The notes beneath the pieces were generated by a model, which was not told where the DNA came from, did no database searches, and saw only the letters and a list, made by a program, of their open reading frames with translations. Source: Hybos culiciformis (Eukaryota > Arthropoda > Insecta > Diptera > Hybotidae). From it: DNA of 64,000 nt. A program made the position numbers and the translations under genes. The stretch is taken from positions 88,187,213 through 88,251,212 of the forward strand of contig OZ023274.1 in assembly GCA_964007475.1 (NCBI GenBank), given 5' to 3'. Below, in pieces: positions 1-15,481 of the stretch. Each line of letters starts with the position of its first letter. Positions within the stretch are counted from its first letter, which is position 1.

Positions 1-3000
1 ACGTAGGCGATCTGCCAAAAAAAAAAAAATTAAGATAATTTTTTTAATGAACTTGTGGATAGCATGCGGGTATTCCATCAATTTTGAAATTTGAAACTTT
101 TCTGAAGAAACTTGGTGTTTTTTTTTTTTCTAATAGACAAATAATCAGATTTAAGTGCATGACAAATTTCTATATAGAGCTCAATCTTTAATTAAGTAAA
201 CAAAAAAAATTCCATGTTAAATCTTAATTTGGAATCATGTATTTATGGATAGCCAATAATTATAATTTACATATCGCTATTAGGGTGTCCGCAGATATTC
301 GGTTTGCAATTTATGACATTTAAGTATCTTAAGATTCTATAAAATAAATTTTAAAGCCCTGTAAAATCTGTAGGATCGATCTTTGTTTAATAAAAGCTAT
401 TGTTCTTTACTGTAGTTGAGAGACCTAATAAATATTAAATATCTATATTAAAATTATTTCATTATATAACACTTAGAATTTCCAAAGAAATTATATAATT
501 ATGCATGTTAATATATACAGGTGTAGATACATAACTAACTTACATTATTACAACAAGAGGTTAAAAATTTCCCTTTCATTCAAAAATAGTTCTTATAATT
601 ATTATATATTTTATTAGCTTTGCATTTAATTTTCATTTGCTCAAGTGCTTCGTTTAATAGTTATTATGTATGCGCGATATTATTATATATGTTTTTTTTT
701 TTTCGTTCAATTCTTAAATAAATTTTTCTTAAGTTAAAAAAGAAAAAAAACATAAAATATATACGTGACTACAATTTTATTCTAATTATTCATTCATTGA
801 AAAAATGCAAGTAGGTTAATTTTTATTCATTTTTTCTTTTTCTAATAAATATTGAATGAAACTTAAATCAACAATAAACAAAAAAAAAAATTTAGTTTTT
901 TTTTTTAGTTTTTAACATAAATTTGCGTTTTTACATGAATATGCTTTCATTAGTGTAGTCGTAATAAAATTTAAATCTAGAGGGATAAGCATACAAGGTA
1001 AATTGTAGTGAAAATGATATAATTAAGAATACATTTAACATGCACAAGAATTTAACTATTCTTCTATAAGTTTTCACAATACAGTATGGAAAATAATTTT
1101 TCTTAGAAATTCTAAATTTTCATTTATAGTTACGCTGTCAAAAGAAGCATACCGCAGAAAAAAAAACTTGATATCAAATTAAAGAGATTAGTACGCTGAA
1201 TTTAGGAAACTGTAATTATTCGTGTTCGTGTAAAAAGATACAAATTTTTTTCGAAATCAACAAATTTTTCCTTATATTATGTATCTTATTATATTTAATG
1301 TGTTCAAAATACAAGATTTATAAAATTTTATTATATATACATAAATGTATGCACTTTAACTTTAAACAAGCATAAAAAAGTACATGAAAAAAATTTTATA
1401 TTTTTTTTACAATATGTTTTATAAATAAAAATATTTTTTCTAATATTTAAAAATTAAAAATATTATTTTCTGCTCAAAAAATAGAAACCAGAATTTGTGT
1501 TGACGTAGGCACTGCAAGTATTGTTTTTCTCATTATTCTTTATTATATGGTGTATATACATTAATGTTGTTGGAGTAAACTGTTTTTTAAGCATAGTATA
1601 TTAGGAAAATAAATTTAAATAGATATTTTTATGTACACACGTTAAATTCTTATATTATTTTAATAGTATTTACAATATTTGCTGCACTGACCAAATGTAT
1701 TCAATGATGTGTAAAATTTCTAAAATTCCATTGTGATTAAATTTTACGCAAACAAATTATTATATTTTTAAAAATATTTTATTACCATCAATTACAAGAA
1801 GGGTTTTTATTCCACATTTCCCTTAAATAATAAAATTGTTCAAAATTGTATAATGTATTCATCGATGACATTTATGTAGTGATTAATTAGTTGTATAGGA
1901 CTTCCATCATCCTTATCTCTTAGACTTAAGTTTCTTTAATTATGTATATAAAAAACTATTTTAAATATTTTGTGCACAAATAAATAATTGAATAAATAAT
2001 TGAATTGAATTGAATTATTAGGATTAAGATTGCTTTAGTCTGTTTTCTATTGATTTTTAATAAATGCGGTAATACGAAAAATACTTACTTACATTCAAAT
2101 CTATAAATGAATGGTAGAATTATCCTTTAGGAAAGAAAACTCGATTTCCCAGCCAGCCGTAAACTTATTATAAGAAACTATTTAAAGAAAATTAGAAAAG
2201 AAATATAATAATTTTTACCAAAATTCTTCATATATGAACAAAACATGTAACGTGCATTTGAAACGCTTGACTTTTATTTTTTGTTTCAAAAATTTCTTAT
2301 TTCGTTCTTTTCAAAAGTGCATCAAGGGCAAAAAATAAAAAAATAAATCCAATATATGCATTTTTTTTCCACAAATTTTTTCTTAATAAGTTGTCTAAAA
2401 AATAAATGAAAATTTCTAATAAAAATGGTGGAGAATTAACGAAAAAAAAAAAAATCAAAACATTTTTTATTGAAAAATGGGCGAACCTTCCAACAAAAAA
2501 AAAAGTATTGATTAGATACAACAACACTTAAGAACCCTTTTTTTTGTACGTTGGCGGTTGTATCCAAAACGAAAACAAAAAAAAACATATATTTTTTTTT
2601 TTAGATCTGATAAACGATAAATTAAATAGAAAAACATGTTTTTTTAGCTATACTCGCGCTTCCTATGCTTTTTTTTTCTTCATCTAATGCACAATTTATG
2701 CACTAAGAATTTTTAATAAATTTATGGATTTTTTTTTTTCGTTTTTCATTTTCCTAAAAGAAAAAGAAAAAAAAATCAAATAAAGAGAATCAATTTATTT
2801 TTGAATTAAGATTTCTTGGAACTAATAATAAATATATATATATATAAAATTTTTTTTTTGAATAAATTATTAGATATTTATAACTTTTAGCCGAACATTA
2901 TTATGTTAATTTGGGAATTATATATTTGGTAAATTGTTTTTTTTTTTTTCAATGTATTCTTTGCATCATTGCAAGTTCAATAAACTGATATGATAAAATA

Positions 3001-6000
3001 TTTTTTGGATAATTTTTGAATTTCAGAGGCTATTCGAAATCTTGTAGTTCAGTGATTTATAAGATATCATTTAGTATTAAATTGTAATTAACTAATTACA
3101 TATCCTTGTAATGTTATATACTTTTTGCTAGGATTAAAAATATTTTTTAATTAAAAAAGAATTAAAACTTAATTTACGTCTAAAAAATTTTTGTATTTAT
3201 TTTATTCTGTGTCTAAATCCAATGTCCATAAAAATTTCCAAGTGACAAAAAATGCGTAAAATTATAATACTATCCAATTGAGAACATATGACTGAAATCA
3301 AAACTTGCTTTATCCACTGTATGGTGGAACATTACTTCTAACTCCTAATGCTGGGCATCATACTATTAAATAAATCAATGGCATAAACACAAAGATGTTT
3401 TTTAAACATCTTACATATAAACATATATTTTTTTTAAATAAAAGTTTCTTATCAATTGAATAAAATTTTTGTTCAAAAACCAGATGCACAGTTTACATGC
3501 ATTATTCATAATTTTAAAATAAAATTACGACAATTGTAATTTTATAATAAATAACAAGAAAAAAAAAATACGCAAACGCTTAAAAAAATTTTGATTCATT
3601 TTGGTCAAATATAAACATTGTTTACAAATAATAGGAGGACAGTGTTCATAAGTTCAAACAAAAATAATGCCTAGGTAAATAATCAGAAAACTCAACATAA
3701 AAAATATATACATTTATATATTTTTTTATAAATTATTAAAAAATTTACTTAATTTATTATGGAAAAAAATAAAATAAAAAATAATAAGTATCTTTTTTTG
3801 TGCCTTTTCGCACTTTTAGACAAAGAAAATTGGTAACATCCTCTCAACAAGTCTAAAGTCAAAAATCATATAGAAAAAAAAACACCAAATGCACTTTATC
3901 ATTATGCAATTTAAAATTAAAAAAAAAAAAAAGGATCTTAACCTTGTTTTTCTATGTAGTAGTAAATAAAAACAACACTATCATTATTATATGTATATTT
4001 TTTTCGTTCTTTTTGCTTCGAATTAAATTTTTTTCTTAATTGAAACAGGTAATTTCAACTTTCATTTTCTTCTTTAACATTTTCCTGCAACAATGTATGC
4101 AATGAAAATTAAATTCCTATATTGAAATGTCTGTCTATCTGTTCATCACATACTTTGCTTTTGAAAATTTATTCGAGCGATCTTGGACCCTTTAGAAAAT
4201 AACTGGTTTCTTGAAATTTTTTAAGACTATTAATCGTTTCCTTTCGATTCGAGAGTAAAAAAATTTTTTTTGTGTTTTGGAGTTGGACTTTTTTTTAAAT
4301 TCAAAAAATAAATTCAACAATTTTATGCAAGATAGAAAAACAACTTAACTAAAAATACTTAAAAGTAGAGTAAACAAAATTATGATACAATGATTTAAAT
4401 AGAAAAATTATCGAAATAGGTTCATAAAAATGGTTTATAAAAGTACCAAAAGGTTTGTATGAACAGAATGTGAGCAAATTTATAAGGATCTGAGTTTTGA
4501 ATCGATCTACAATTTTTAAATAACTTCAAGTATATTTGAATTTCTTTTATTTACCAACTCTACAAGTTTTTAATGAAGAAGATTAAAAAAAATTACATAT
4601 ATTTCATTTGTGCTGGGTGGATGTGTTAACGATGCAACATCTATTTTGTGTTGCATTATATTGTACAAACTACAAAGTATCAAAAATTTCTTAGGGATTT
4701 CATTCAGGTTCTTTGTTTTTTTTTAAATAGGGATGCGATGTTGTTATCTTTTTGAATACCACACAATAGATACAAATATCTTCTTTTTTTTACAAAATTT
4801 TATACAAAAAGAAATAAAAAAGTTAAGGAAAAAAAAAATTTTTTTTTTTTCTATTTTATAAGTGATTAAAAGATTTATTTATTCTTTTTTTTTTTTTTGT
4901 CAATAAAAGCAAAATCGAAATTAAAAGAAAAACATGTTTTTTTGAAAATCTGTTTTATTTTATGTGATAGATGGAAATTGCTTTCTATATATTTTGTTAG
5001 ATTTGGGTAAAAAGTTTCTTGGGGGCTTCCAACAAATCTTAAATTACATTATGTGATATCACGAATAAGTACATTAACAAAATTATATTGCACCAAATCG
5101 TCTATTCACTGTTGAAATTTAAAATTTAAAGAGATGATTTGAATTTTTGAAAACTTTCGATAAGCAGAAAGATTTCAGTTTCTGCAGTGAGATAGAAAGG
5201 TACCAAAATCAGGTAAAAATTCATAAGATCAAGTGATTTCCGTAACAAAAACCGATCAATGAATTACTATTTTCTGAAATTTTGTGCCAATATATATTTT
5301 CTACTACAATTATTTAAAACCAAAATTTAAATTTGTGTTATTCGTAATTACAAGAAAAATAACATATTCTTATTTAACTTTTTTTGAATAATATTCTCAA
5401 ATAATGTATATTATGCACATTTAAGGATGGTTAGGTAGCACCTAAAATGACATTAAATAAAATCAACTAAATCCCTCCTGAATTTGATATATATAACTAA
5501 CAACAAGCGTATTTTAACAAAATAAATCGTATTATAATAAAATCATGGGAAAAATTACCAAAATCCCGCGATCATGTGTAAATTATACACCTTGAACAAA
5601 AAAGAAAACAAAATAACAATTTTTTTTTTTTTTTCTTTTTCAAAAAAATCAAACAAAATAAAAGTGTCATGTGTGCGTAATATGTATCCAGCAAATTTAG
5701 AAGACAAAAAAAAAAAAAAATTCAAGATTAAGTGTATCTCATAGATATTCCCATAGAAAGATCCTTTTTTCCAGATTTTGGCAATTACAAAAGGAAATAC
5801 TTGTGAGAAGGAAAAAAAAAATAGTAAATTATTTTATTATTTTTCATTTCTTTGTTTTGTTATTTTTATCCTCGCTTATCAATGACTCCCCCAAATGTTT
5901 TCTTATGTTTATTTTATTACATTAAATTTTTTTTGTTATAACTTTTGCGTTTTAAAATAATTTTAAAGTAAAAAAAAAACCTAATAGGGTGATACAGATG

Positions 6001-9000
6001 GCAAGTGCAACGTGCAACAAATCTAAATGGCGCAATTCGAATGAAAAAAATGAGTATCACAGCCATCAACATTTTCAGATAAACAAGGTAAATTTTATGA
6101 AGCTAAATTAGTATTTTTTTTATTTTTCAGTCAGTTGCAGCTTTATTGAGAATCAAATAAGACAGGCAGCCGAACTATAATTGTACCATACACTAAGCCA
6201 AATAACTATTAACAATATTTAATATCGTCAATATAGACGAAAATAATTTAAAAAAATATAAAAAATATATTGTTTGTTTTTTTGATAACTTTAATGTGAA
6301 ATTAAGTTTAATCTTTTAATTTTCTAATTAAGAAAAACTTGAATTTCTTTGTCGCACTTAAACCAGAAATGCGAAAAAAAAACGTAATAAATTGCTCTTT
6401 AAGTTAAAGTGCATTTTTTTAAGATTCAATTCTAATAAGACGTAATTTAAAATTTAAGATAAAAATAAAAAAACCCTGAAATTAGAAAATTCATGGTAAA
6501 TAAAATTACATTTTTTTTTTTGAAAAGGAATAAATATTTTTTTTTTTTTATATAGACAAAAAATAAATAAGAAATTTTTTTTTGCATTTCCTGTTTATTT
6601 GCTTCCAAAATTTTTCTCAAATGCTTTAATTATTTATTTTTTGATTTCTAAGCACTATTATATGGAAACAAAGAAATTTCAAAACAAAATCAGAATTTAA
6701 TTAATGTAAATTTCTGATAACATAAAACTAGAATTTTGTAAATAAATTTATATATATAAAAAAAAATGATAAGAATTGCAAATTATAAAGAAAAAAAAAT
6801 TCAAAGTTCAAAATTAATATGTACATAGACAAGAAGAACTTTTGTGCTGAAAATTAGGTGAAAATATAAAAATTTAAATATGTAAATATAATTTTATTTT
6901 CAATAAGCAAAAATGACTAAAAAATTAAAAAATTTTAAGAATATTCATCTTTTTTTTTAAATTTTATAAGCTTTAGGCCATGTTGCAAACAGAAGAAAGA
7001 TTTTCAATGGAGTCAGTTCTATGAAACATGAGCTTTAATTTGATGAAATGAAAATTTCAGCAGCAATCTTAATTTCATCAGTCATAATTTTGAGTTTTAG
7101 ATATTTTTTGGTTACTTAATATGTTTTTGTAAGCGAGGAAATTAAATTTTAGTTTTTTCGATGTTCATGGCTTTCAAGCCTCTTAAGAGCTTTTTATTTA
7201 ATTATTCCCGTACATACGATTCATGACTGTTAAATTCGGAGAAGCTTAACAATCATTTAATTTGCATTTAATATATTCCCATTCGAATTTATACATAATG
7301 AAATAATGTAAGTATGTACGTGTAATTCTTGATTATAAAATATACACAATTACTAAATTCTATATAATTCAAAAATTAAATTTGTTTATTTACACATGTT
7401 TTGCAAACAAAAAAAAAATTCTTAACATAAGATTATCATTATTATTTTTTCTTTCAAATAAATTTAGTTGTTTTTTTTTTTTTTAAATAAAAATGATTAA
7501 TTATTTTATTATTTGAGGACTTTATGTATTATATATGTAAAGAAAAAAATATATTACTTTTTTTGTAGCCCTTATCAAATTCATAATATCTTAATAGACC
7601 ACACGCATTAAATATATGTGTGAAATAAATTGAAAAAATTAATAAAAAAAAAAAATTGCTAGTTGATCGTCAACTTAATATATGAAAAAAAAATATATGC
7701 TGATTTCAGGAACACATCATATTTATATAATAGTCGACTTAACCGAAGAAACGACGACAAAAGACTGAATCTTTATTTCTGGACAAATTCTGATATTGTT
7801 AAATTATGAAACGAAGAAATTATGCTAAAATTTTGCGATTTTAAACCCGAAATTCTGCGAAATTTAATGTTTATTTTGTTTTTGTAATTGACTGGTTTTG
7901 TAAGTAATATTCACGCGCAAAATCTAAAAGCTTTTACTCTCCTTCAATGTTATTTATATGCGAATTTTTTGCGCATAATGGTATAAAAATGGAACTAAAT
8001 ATGATAATATATGAAAAGGGGTAAATGAGTTAAGTCTTCATGAATTTATTATTTGAGTGGTTTTTTACTGGAAATAATACATGGTGTTTAAAATTAGTAA
8101 TTCGTGATTTGATTCAAAAAGGAAGAAAAACTTGTATGGTATGCAGTTTTCCAAGCAATTTAATTTTTCAAACTTCTTAAATTAAATACTGTTCTTATTC
8201 GACTCCAGTTTCAAATAATGAAGCATTTCAACTGCCTCACATTAAGTTTACGTAGAATATTTTTTTGCTGATTCTGAATAAAAATCAGAAATATCATGAT
8301 GGGCAACACAAAGTGTCTTACACACTTTTTTAATTCAAGCTTAATTCAATACAAAAAGATTCTATAAAAAACTACTAACTTACCATTAAGAAAAAAATAG
8401 TTTTTCATAGTTTTTTCGCTGTAGAAATTAATGAAAGTAATAAAAGTTCATAACATCTAAATTCATAAAAAAAAAATTTCCTTGCTACACTTATTAAATT
8501 TTCTTAACCATTCATAAAATAAATAAATAATTAAACATATTAAGCCTATGAGAATTTAGTTATCTGAAAGCTTTTATTATTTTAATTTCAAATAAATTCT
8601 TAGTTTCCCCTATATTTATTTTTGCTTTAAGAAAACAGAATTCGCATACATTTCGCTAAATACAAACATGAAAAAGCTTTTTTTTTTAATATTAAACGTA
8701 CTAAATATAGCACATGTTGTTGGTATAGAATTCAAAATTTATGAGAGAAACTAAAGTATCTTTTTTTGTATATTATTATTTACATGAGTACGTAGTTAGT
8801 TTGAACTTGAAAAATATGCGTGAGAATTTGCTCGAATATGTTTTTTAAATTATTGGCACGAAAGAAGATATAAGTATCTGTTTTACTGCTGTTGTTTTTG
8901 CAATTTTTGTGCCAAATTGCTATTGGTATATTTTTTTCAGACATTGCGCACACAGCGAAACTTGATTGGATTAATTTTTTGTTTCTCATTTTCAATATTT

Positions 9001-12000
9001 ACACAAAACAAATTTAAAATATTATATTTTCTTTAAAATGAAATAATCTTCATATTGCTTATACTTTTATAGGTAATCCAAACTTCTAAAAATTTTAATA
9101 TTTTATTTAAATAAATTAAAACAGGCGTTTTTTGGCTCGTTATTTTATGTCCAACTCCAACGAAATATGAAAGTTGCCCAAAATTTAAAAACTTCAACAT
9201 TCATAGCATATAAATGGTTAAGCGTTCGTTAAAATTCTTATTTTAAAAAGTTACAAACTTCAATATTTGTTCTTCAAAAAATATCCAATGTATCCCACTC
9301 CTACTATATTATACTTCGAAAATAATCATCATATGGTACCTGCTTATTAAAATTAGATGGTAATGAAACTTGAAGAATTGACAATTGGTATAAATTAAAT
9401 CATTTTGATGAGTCCTAAGATTGATACCTTGACGAAACAAATCAACAATCTTTCAATAACTTCAATTAAAAGTAAAAGATAGGTTTCTACACTATCTACT
9501 AGAAATTAAAAAAATTTGGGTTCCGATTTAAATCTTATGGCTTTGTTTAAAAATTTTGGATTTATAAAATCAAATATTTTTTTTTCCCTAATATGAAATT
9601 TTTTAAATTGGAAAGATCACAGACTATAATACAAAAATCAGAAAATAGATTTTGTTAATTGATTTCTTTTTAATCAATTTTATAAATTGAATATAAGAGA
9701 CGTTTGGAATAAAATATTACTAAATTCTTTGGCAATTATCAAGTTTAAGAGCTTTTAGTGCGAAACTCTATGAACTACTTTTTTTTGCGTACACAAAATT
9801 TTGCGGGTTTTTAATTTTTGCGAGAGTTGAGACTGGGTCAGAAAGAGAGCTTTTTGATTGTAAATTCAGATCTAAATCTATACATGAACATGACGTGTTT
9901 ATTAAAGTGTTTGTAAAAACCGATCTCTGGCGCGCGAAATCTTCGTGATCTTGGTATTTGTGATCATTTAAAAATGTATCTTAGTATCTGTGAGTATATT
10001 TTCGCGAAAAATAAAATAATTCGCGTTTTTTATGCGTATCGGTTGTAGGTAAATAACAAACAAATTTAATTTTATTTCAGCGGGGTATTTGAAAAATTAT
10101 TATTTTTTTTTAATCAAGTTCAAGTTCAAAGCAAAATAAAGAATAATATTTTTTTCTCTTGTTTTATGAATTACTACACATTGCTAATATGAAAAAAAAA
10201 TTATTTTTGATGATAAATTTACGCATAAAAATCAAGTTTAATCATAAATATCAAAAAACGATCACAGAAAACCCAGAAACTGGGAGTAAATGTTTTTCTT
10301 CCCTGTCAACAAACATCGAAATTCGCACGCATTTCACACCTAGTCAAAATTTATAGTTTATTAACGTATAGCTTTCGATCTTTGTTTGTATTTCATGCCA
10401 CTTCTATGCGTAATATTGAAGCTCTTTTTAAGTTATTGATATCATGAATAATACATACTGTAATATAATCAGCTAAAAAAGTTGAAGTTTCATAAATTAT
10501 GATTACACAGTTTATTTACTAAAAGTAATGTACTATTTGGTACAGATACTCGTAAAGCATTATTTTTTCTAACTTAGCAAAACCGAATTGTTTTTGTACT
10601 CACAAATTGAACAACATTTATGCGATTATTTCTTTGGATATCTACAGAACGTCAGCTAGACCAACTTATTACATATTTTAATTTATGTATGTATTTGATA
10701 AAGCAAACTAGAATCTTTTTGTAGAATTGACAGTGATTAAATAATGTTTTTATTCCAGAATGGAAACATCAACGAATTTGTATCTTAAATGCAGTGCAGA
10801 AAAAGTTTTCTAAAATAATAATATTTAAGTTTTTTGGCATTCATTATATTGACGAGATTATTTCCTGGAGCTAGTATAGTTTTTTTTTTTTTTTTTTGAT
10901 ATTTCGGTTGCCATTTTGCGATCGCAAATTTTATTTTCCTATTCAAAAATTAATGTTTCAAAAATTTTCAAATGAGTAAATAAATTTTTTTAAAAGTAAA
11001 GTATAAAAATATGGAAAATTTTAAGTTCTTTAAATATGTGAGGCATATTTATTTCAGTACTACTGTAAGATAGTTCATTTCATTATTGATTTGAAATAAA
11101 TTCATAATTTGAACTTTCAGTTATCAGTATTTATAAATATATAATATATTTTCCTAGCAATATTTAAATCTGAAACAAAATAGTAAAATTAACATTGTTG
11201 AATATTTTCAAAACTATATAAAACCTCGTTTATTTTGCATTCACAATAATCACATTTTTCAAAAATAGCATCCTTGTTATTTTTATTAATTTTTTTAGTT
11301 TCTTTCGTAGAATTAAAAAAAATTAAAAATAATTTTTAAAATCTAACAAATTTCAAGTTCTCATATTAATTAAAAATTCAAATTAAAAAAAATGAATTTT
11401 AAATACATTAATGAATTTTATTTAAGTCCTCTTTTTCTGTTAATGTTATCTTTTGCAAATTTAGACAGTCAAACAAATATCCAAGTATCCTAAAATCAAA
11501 AGGTTCTTTCTTCACGGTAGGAATATTCTTTAAACGTCAAAATATAAGAATAAAAAAGAAACATTAATATTTACATAATTTAATTTACAAAAATGTTTAA
11601 TTAAGGTTCTTGTAACAAAATAATTTTTTTTTTTTTTTCAATTTTATAGTTAGAGTAAATATTTTGCAAAAGTTTTATAATGTTTCATTATTTATTCAAA
11701 AATAAAATTTTTATATTAATTATTATTTTTTATATTTTCAAAGTGTGCGTTGGACAGACTAAAACCTTTTCAAGGTCACATTACATCTGAATGTGTAGTT
11801 TTTACGTATATACCTAATCGTATAGTTATAAAAAAAACATTATGTTGGGAATTTATGTTTTATTTTAGTTTTTTAAACATAATAAAAAAAAATAGTTTTT
11901 ATTAAAAGATTTATAAAATATTTAATTTTTAATAAACTAAAAAAAAATTTTACAAATAAACATTTTTTTTTTTGCGAAAAATATAATTTGAAGTTACCAA

Positions 12001-13043
12001 ATAAACACAAAATGAAAAATAAACTTTTATAGGGCTTTTTTTTTTTAATAAAAAAAAAAAATAAATGAATAAAAAAAAAACAGAATAAAAAATAGATTCA
12101 ATGAAATCAGCAAAACTTGAATAACTTTTTTTTTAAAGTTCATGTCTTAAATTTAGTACTGATCGTATCGTGATTATTAAATGAACGAATTTACAATTTT
12201 TTTTTATAATTTTAGACTGAATAATTTTTGTTTTAGAGAAATAAAAATAAAATTCTAAATAAATTTAATTTTTATATTATGGAAAAATATAATTAAAAAA
12301 AAAAATATATATTAAAAAATAAATAAAAAACTATAAAAAATAATTAAAGTTGGCAAAAAAAAAAAAAAAAGCTTTAATAAAGAGCTTAGAAAATTTTCAA
12401 ATCAGTCATTTCGTTTGGGGGTACGCAAAAAAAAATTTTTTTTTTATTTATTTTTTCTTTTGCTAAAATAAACCCATCTGACAATTTTGCAACATTTTTT
12501 TGTTCTTTCAGTAAGAATATTAGATATTTTGCACATAACCTAGAAAAATAGTTTTTGATCATAAAATTTTTATGTTTTAAAAATAAATATTTTTGAAAAT
12601 TTTTATTAACTTTTAATATAGTTAAGTTAAAGAGATGAATTAAAAAAAGTAATAAATAAATTTGTCGTGAAATCAAATCAATAAATTCATCTTTTGAAAA
12701 AATTACCGGTTAAACAATTTCTTTATTTTTTTTATTTTATTTTTTTTTAATTTAAATTTATATAAAATTCGAATAAAAAAAATTTTTTCATTAATTGAGA
12801 CAAAAATTTAATTTTCTTAATTTGAAGATTTTTGCAAAAAATAAAAGTTTTTCAAGATGATAATGTGCAGCTATGATTTTACGTATCACACAATAATACT
12901 ATAATTTTAGTTATTTATTTTATATATTTCATATTTCAAAATTTCTTATATTTCTTATTTTCACTTTAAAAGCAAAAATTAAAATTTATGTTAAATTCTT
13001 AAGGTCTACAAAAAAGAAAAAGTCTTATAAGAATTATTTACAG
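1..13043. other. A+T-rich non-coding DNA, no gene seen
   Basis: I find no supportable gene on either strand here. Open frames are short, made mostly of Phe, Lys, Asn, Ile and Leu codons created by A/T runs, and lack recognisable motifs or splice-site framing. The stretch is dominated by A or T homopolymers of 8-15 bases. Slightly G+C-richer words (GCGAA, GCACA) appear near 7.8-8.0 kb and 9.8-10.05 kb and may be worn relatives of the inverted-repeat family at 15.5-16.6 kb. It could be the far 5' flank or intron of the downstream BTB gene. Confidence 0.6.
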
Positions 13044-13105
13044 ATTCGCCGATTGTGTGCCCAAGGAAGCTAACTGGAGGCTTAAAGTGGCTTTCAAAAA
13101 AACAG
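13044..13105 (+). other. Exon-like G+C-rich island (candidate small exon)
   Basis: These 62 bases are about half G+C, against roughly a fifth to a quarter around them. They are bounded by an acceptor-like TTTACAG ending at 13043 and a donor-like ACAG|GTATAT at 13105/13106. Two of the three forward frames are open through the whole segment; the third has a TAA. No translated frame is one I recognise. It could be a small or alternative exon, perhaps a 5' untranslated exon of the BTB gene 26 kb downstream, a non-coding RNA exon, or a conserved regulatory block. Neither transcription nor conservation can be seen from sequence alone. Confidence 0.3.
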
Positions 13106-15481
13106 GTATATAAATGGAGGGCGATCGTATAGAAATATTAATATAGGTCTATAAAATTTTAAATTGAATTGTTGAAATGTTTATAAAACATTATTTATGT
13201 GATATAAGTATATGCAACTTTTAGGGTAATTCATATAAATATAGTCGATTAAAAGACTACTGAATTATGATAAGACAACCTTACCTTTTTAGCTTAAATT
13301 ATATACCAAAGTACAACAAATAAAATAAGATATTATAATAATTTAAAAATCTGTAAGATAATATACATTAAGGGCAAAATATTTTCAACGAACAGAACAT
13401 CCATGCAAGACGATTCGGTATATAAGAAAGAGTTTAAACAAGAACTATTTTTTTAATTATAAATAAAACATTAAAATTATTTCAAATATAAAATTTGCTG
13501 CATATTCTAGATTTTTATAATCATCTATAAAATAAAAAAAAATTTTTTGCTAATATAAATTTTAAATAATTCAGAAAATTTTATAAACCCTTTTTCAAAA
13601 ATAAAAATTTTATTACTTATTTTTCATTCTGATTATGGGAAAATTCTTGGAAATACGAAATTTTGTTCTTTTTTTTTTCAATTGCATATATACATCCTTG
13701 AAAGGATTAAAAACTATTCTAGGAATTAAAAATTCGCTTGTTATAATTATAGAAAGGGTTTATTTGCCAATATATTTTTTTACAAATCGTAAACACGTTG
13801 TTGGTAGTAAACTATTACAAATCATTTAAGATAGGATTTTTTTATGCATATGATGATACTAAAAAGTTAAAACTAAGTTTATTTCGTGATCTTGCTTTGT
13901 GGATTCCTTTAGAAAAATTGAGAGCTTAAAATTTAATACTTTTTTTCTTCAAATTATGAATATTCAAGATTCCAATACTTTGTATAAACAAATTAGTTTT
14001 TGAGTTCGTTATTCGAAACCGCGTATAAGTTATTTTAAATTTGGTTTTCCATTAGATTCTATATCCTTCATCCGTGCCGGAAAATGACTTTTCAGGTGTT
14101 CAACGCTTGCCACCTGATACTTTATGTTAAAACCAAATTTTAATGAAAAATTACAAAGACAATTTTGTAAAAAAAATTGTAAAAACAGTCAAAACTGAAC
14201 TCGGATCAAAGTTTTATTTTTTATACATATTCATTTCCTTGACTTTATAAAATACCCATATACACCAAATATTTTATTTTCAAAACTGTATAAATGAAAA
14301 CTGAAAGTAGTATACTTTGAATTTTACATATAATTACTTTCTGTCATTAGTTTGTTTAAACCTTTTACTTAATTTTGATAATTTATTGCGCAAAAATAAC
14401 AAAAAAGACCACCGACAATTTTTACTAATTGAGAATGCAATAAAAAAGGATTTAATATCCGAATTGCAATAACCTTAATTTTATTTTTTTTTTAATTTTT
14501 TCATTTTCAGCAGCAGGTAGATATAGTTGTTTTGTCTATTATTATTTTTTTTTTTTTGCATATTTTTAGCATTATGATGATAGTAAACAAAATCTCTTAG
14601 CACCTCAATAAAAGAAAATACACCCATAGAGAGTGGGTAATAGAATTTGTCATAAAAAAGGATTTGCTTAAGGATACATTGTATTATATATACTACAGAG
14701 ATTTTCGGCAAATATTATTTATAAAAAAAAAAAAATTATTAAGATGTTTTTCTTTGGTTTTTATTCTTTTATTGCATCTTAATTAGTACTCAGCAAGACA
14801 TGATTCCCAAAAAAGAGGAAAAAAAAATGTTTTTTTCTTCAACTTACACATATTATATTTATTATGAAATATGAAAACATATCCTTTGAAGAATAATTTG
14901 GTTGTTCCCAATCAAAGAAATAAATATTTGAGTATTTAACGATTCAATAGAATAGTAAGAATATTTTATAATTATTAAAGGATTAAAGTATGAAGAGGCA
15001 TGAGACGGAGTTAAAAATAATTGACAGATTAAGATTAAAAATGTAAATTTCTAGTGTTTGAGAACAATTTATTTAAACATCATTTATCTTATAAAAATAA
15101 ATGAAAAACTTAAGACCAAATGTGTTAAAAACACAGAATTGCAGAATTAGAGACAACCATCTTAACTGATTTCTAAAAATAAAAATAATATTCCTGTCGA
15201 AATCTTGGCTCTTCGAATTTTCAATAAGTTCAATAAGGATACTATGCATCAGGTACTATGCTTTATGTTAAATGCATTAATAAGTCATTTTGTTCACAAA
15301 TTAATAACCAAATACAAAATACAATATCTTGTTTCCATAATCAATATAACATTAACTTAAACCACTTAGACATTTCTGTAACTGACCTGTCTCAATATTT
15401 TTGCTTATGCGAAAAAAAATAATAAAAATTTGCAATGAATTCGCAAACATAAATAAAAAAGATAAACAAAACTAATGTTGG
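13106..15481. other. A+T-rich non-coding DNA
   Basis: No gene is supportable. The one distinctive spot is a CAGGTG/CACCTG pair at 14093-14116 inside a short G+C-richer patch (about 14065-14116). The rest is A/T homopolymer-rich. Confidence 0.5.

Noticed and set aside
2297..2527. Phe/Leu/Lys-rich minus-strand frame, and similar ones at 12386-12676, 27565-27825 and 29036-29302
   Set aside because: Produced by T or A homopolymers. Low-complexity translation without a recognisable signal or domain.
9790..10080. G+C-richer patch with GAGAG and GCGCGCGAAAT words as a Polycomb response element
   Set aside because: Too few sites, and the words also fit the worn GCGAA repeat family. No basis to call a regulatory element.
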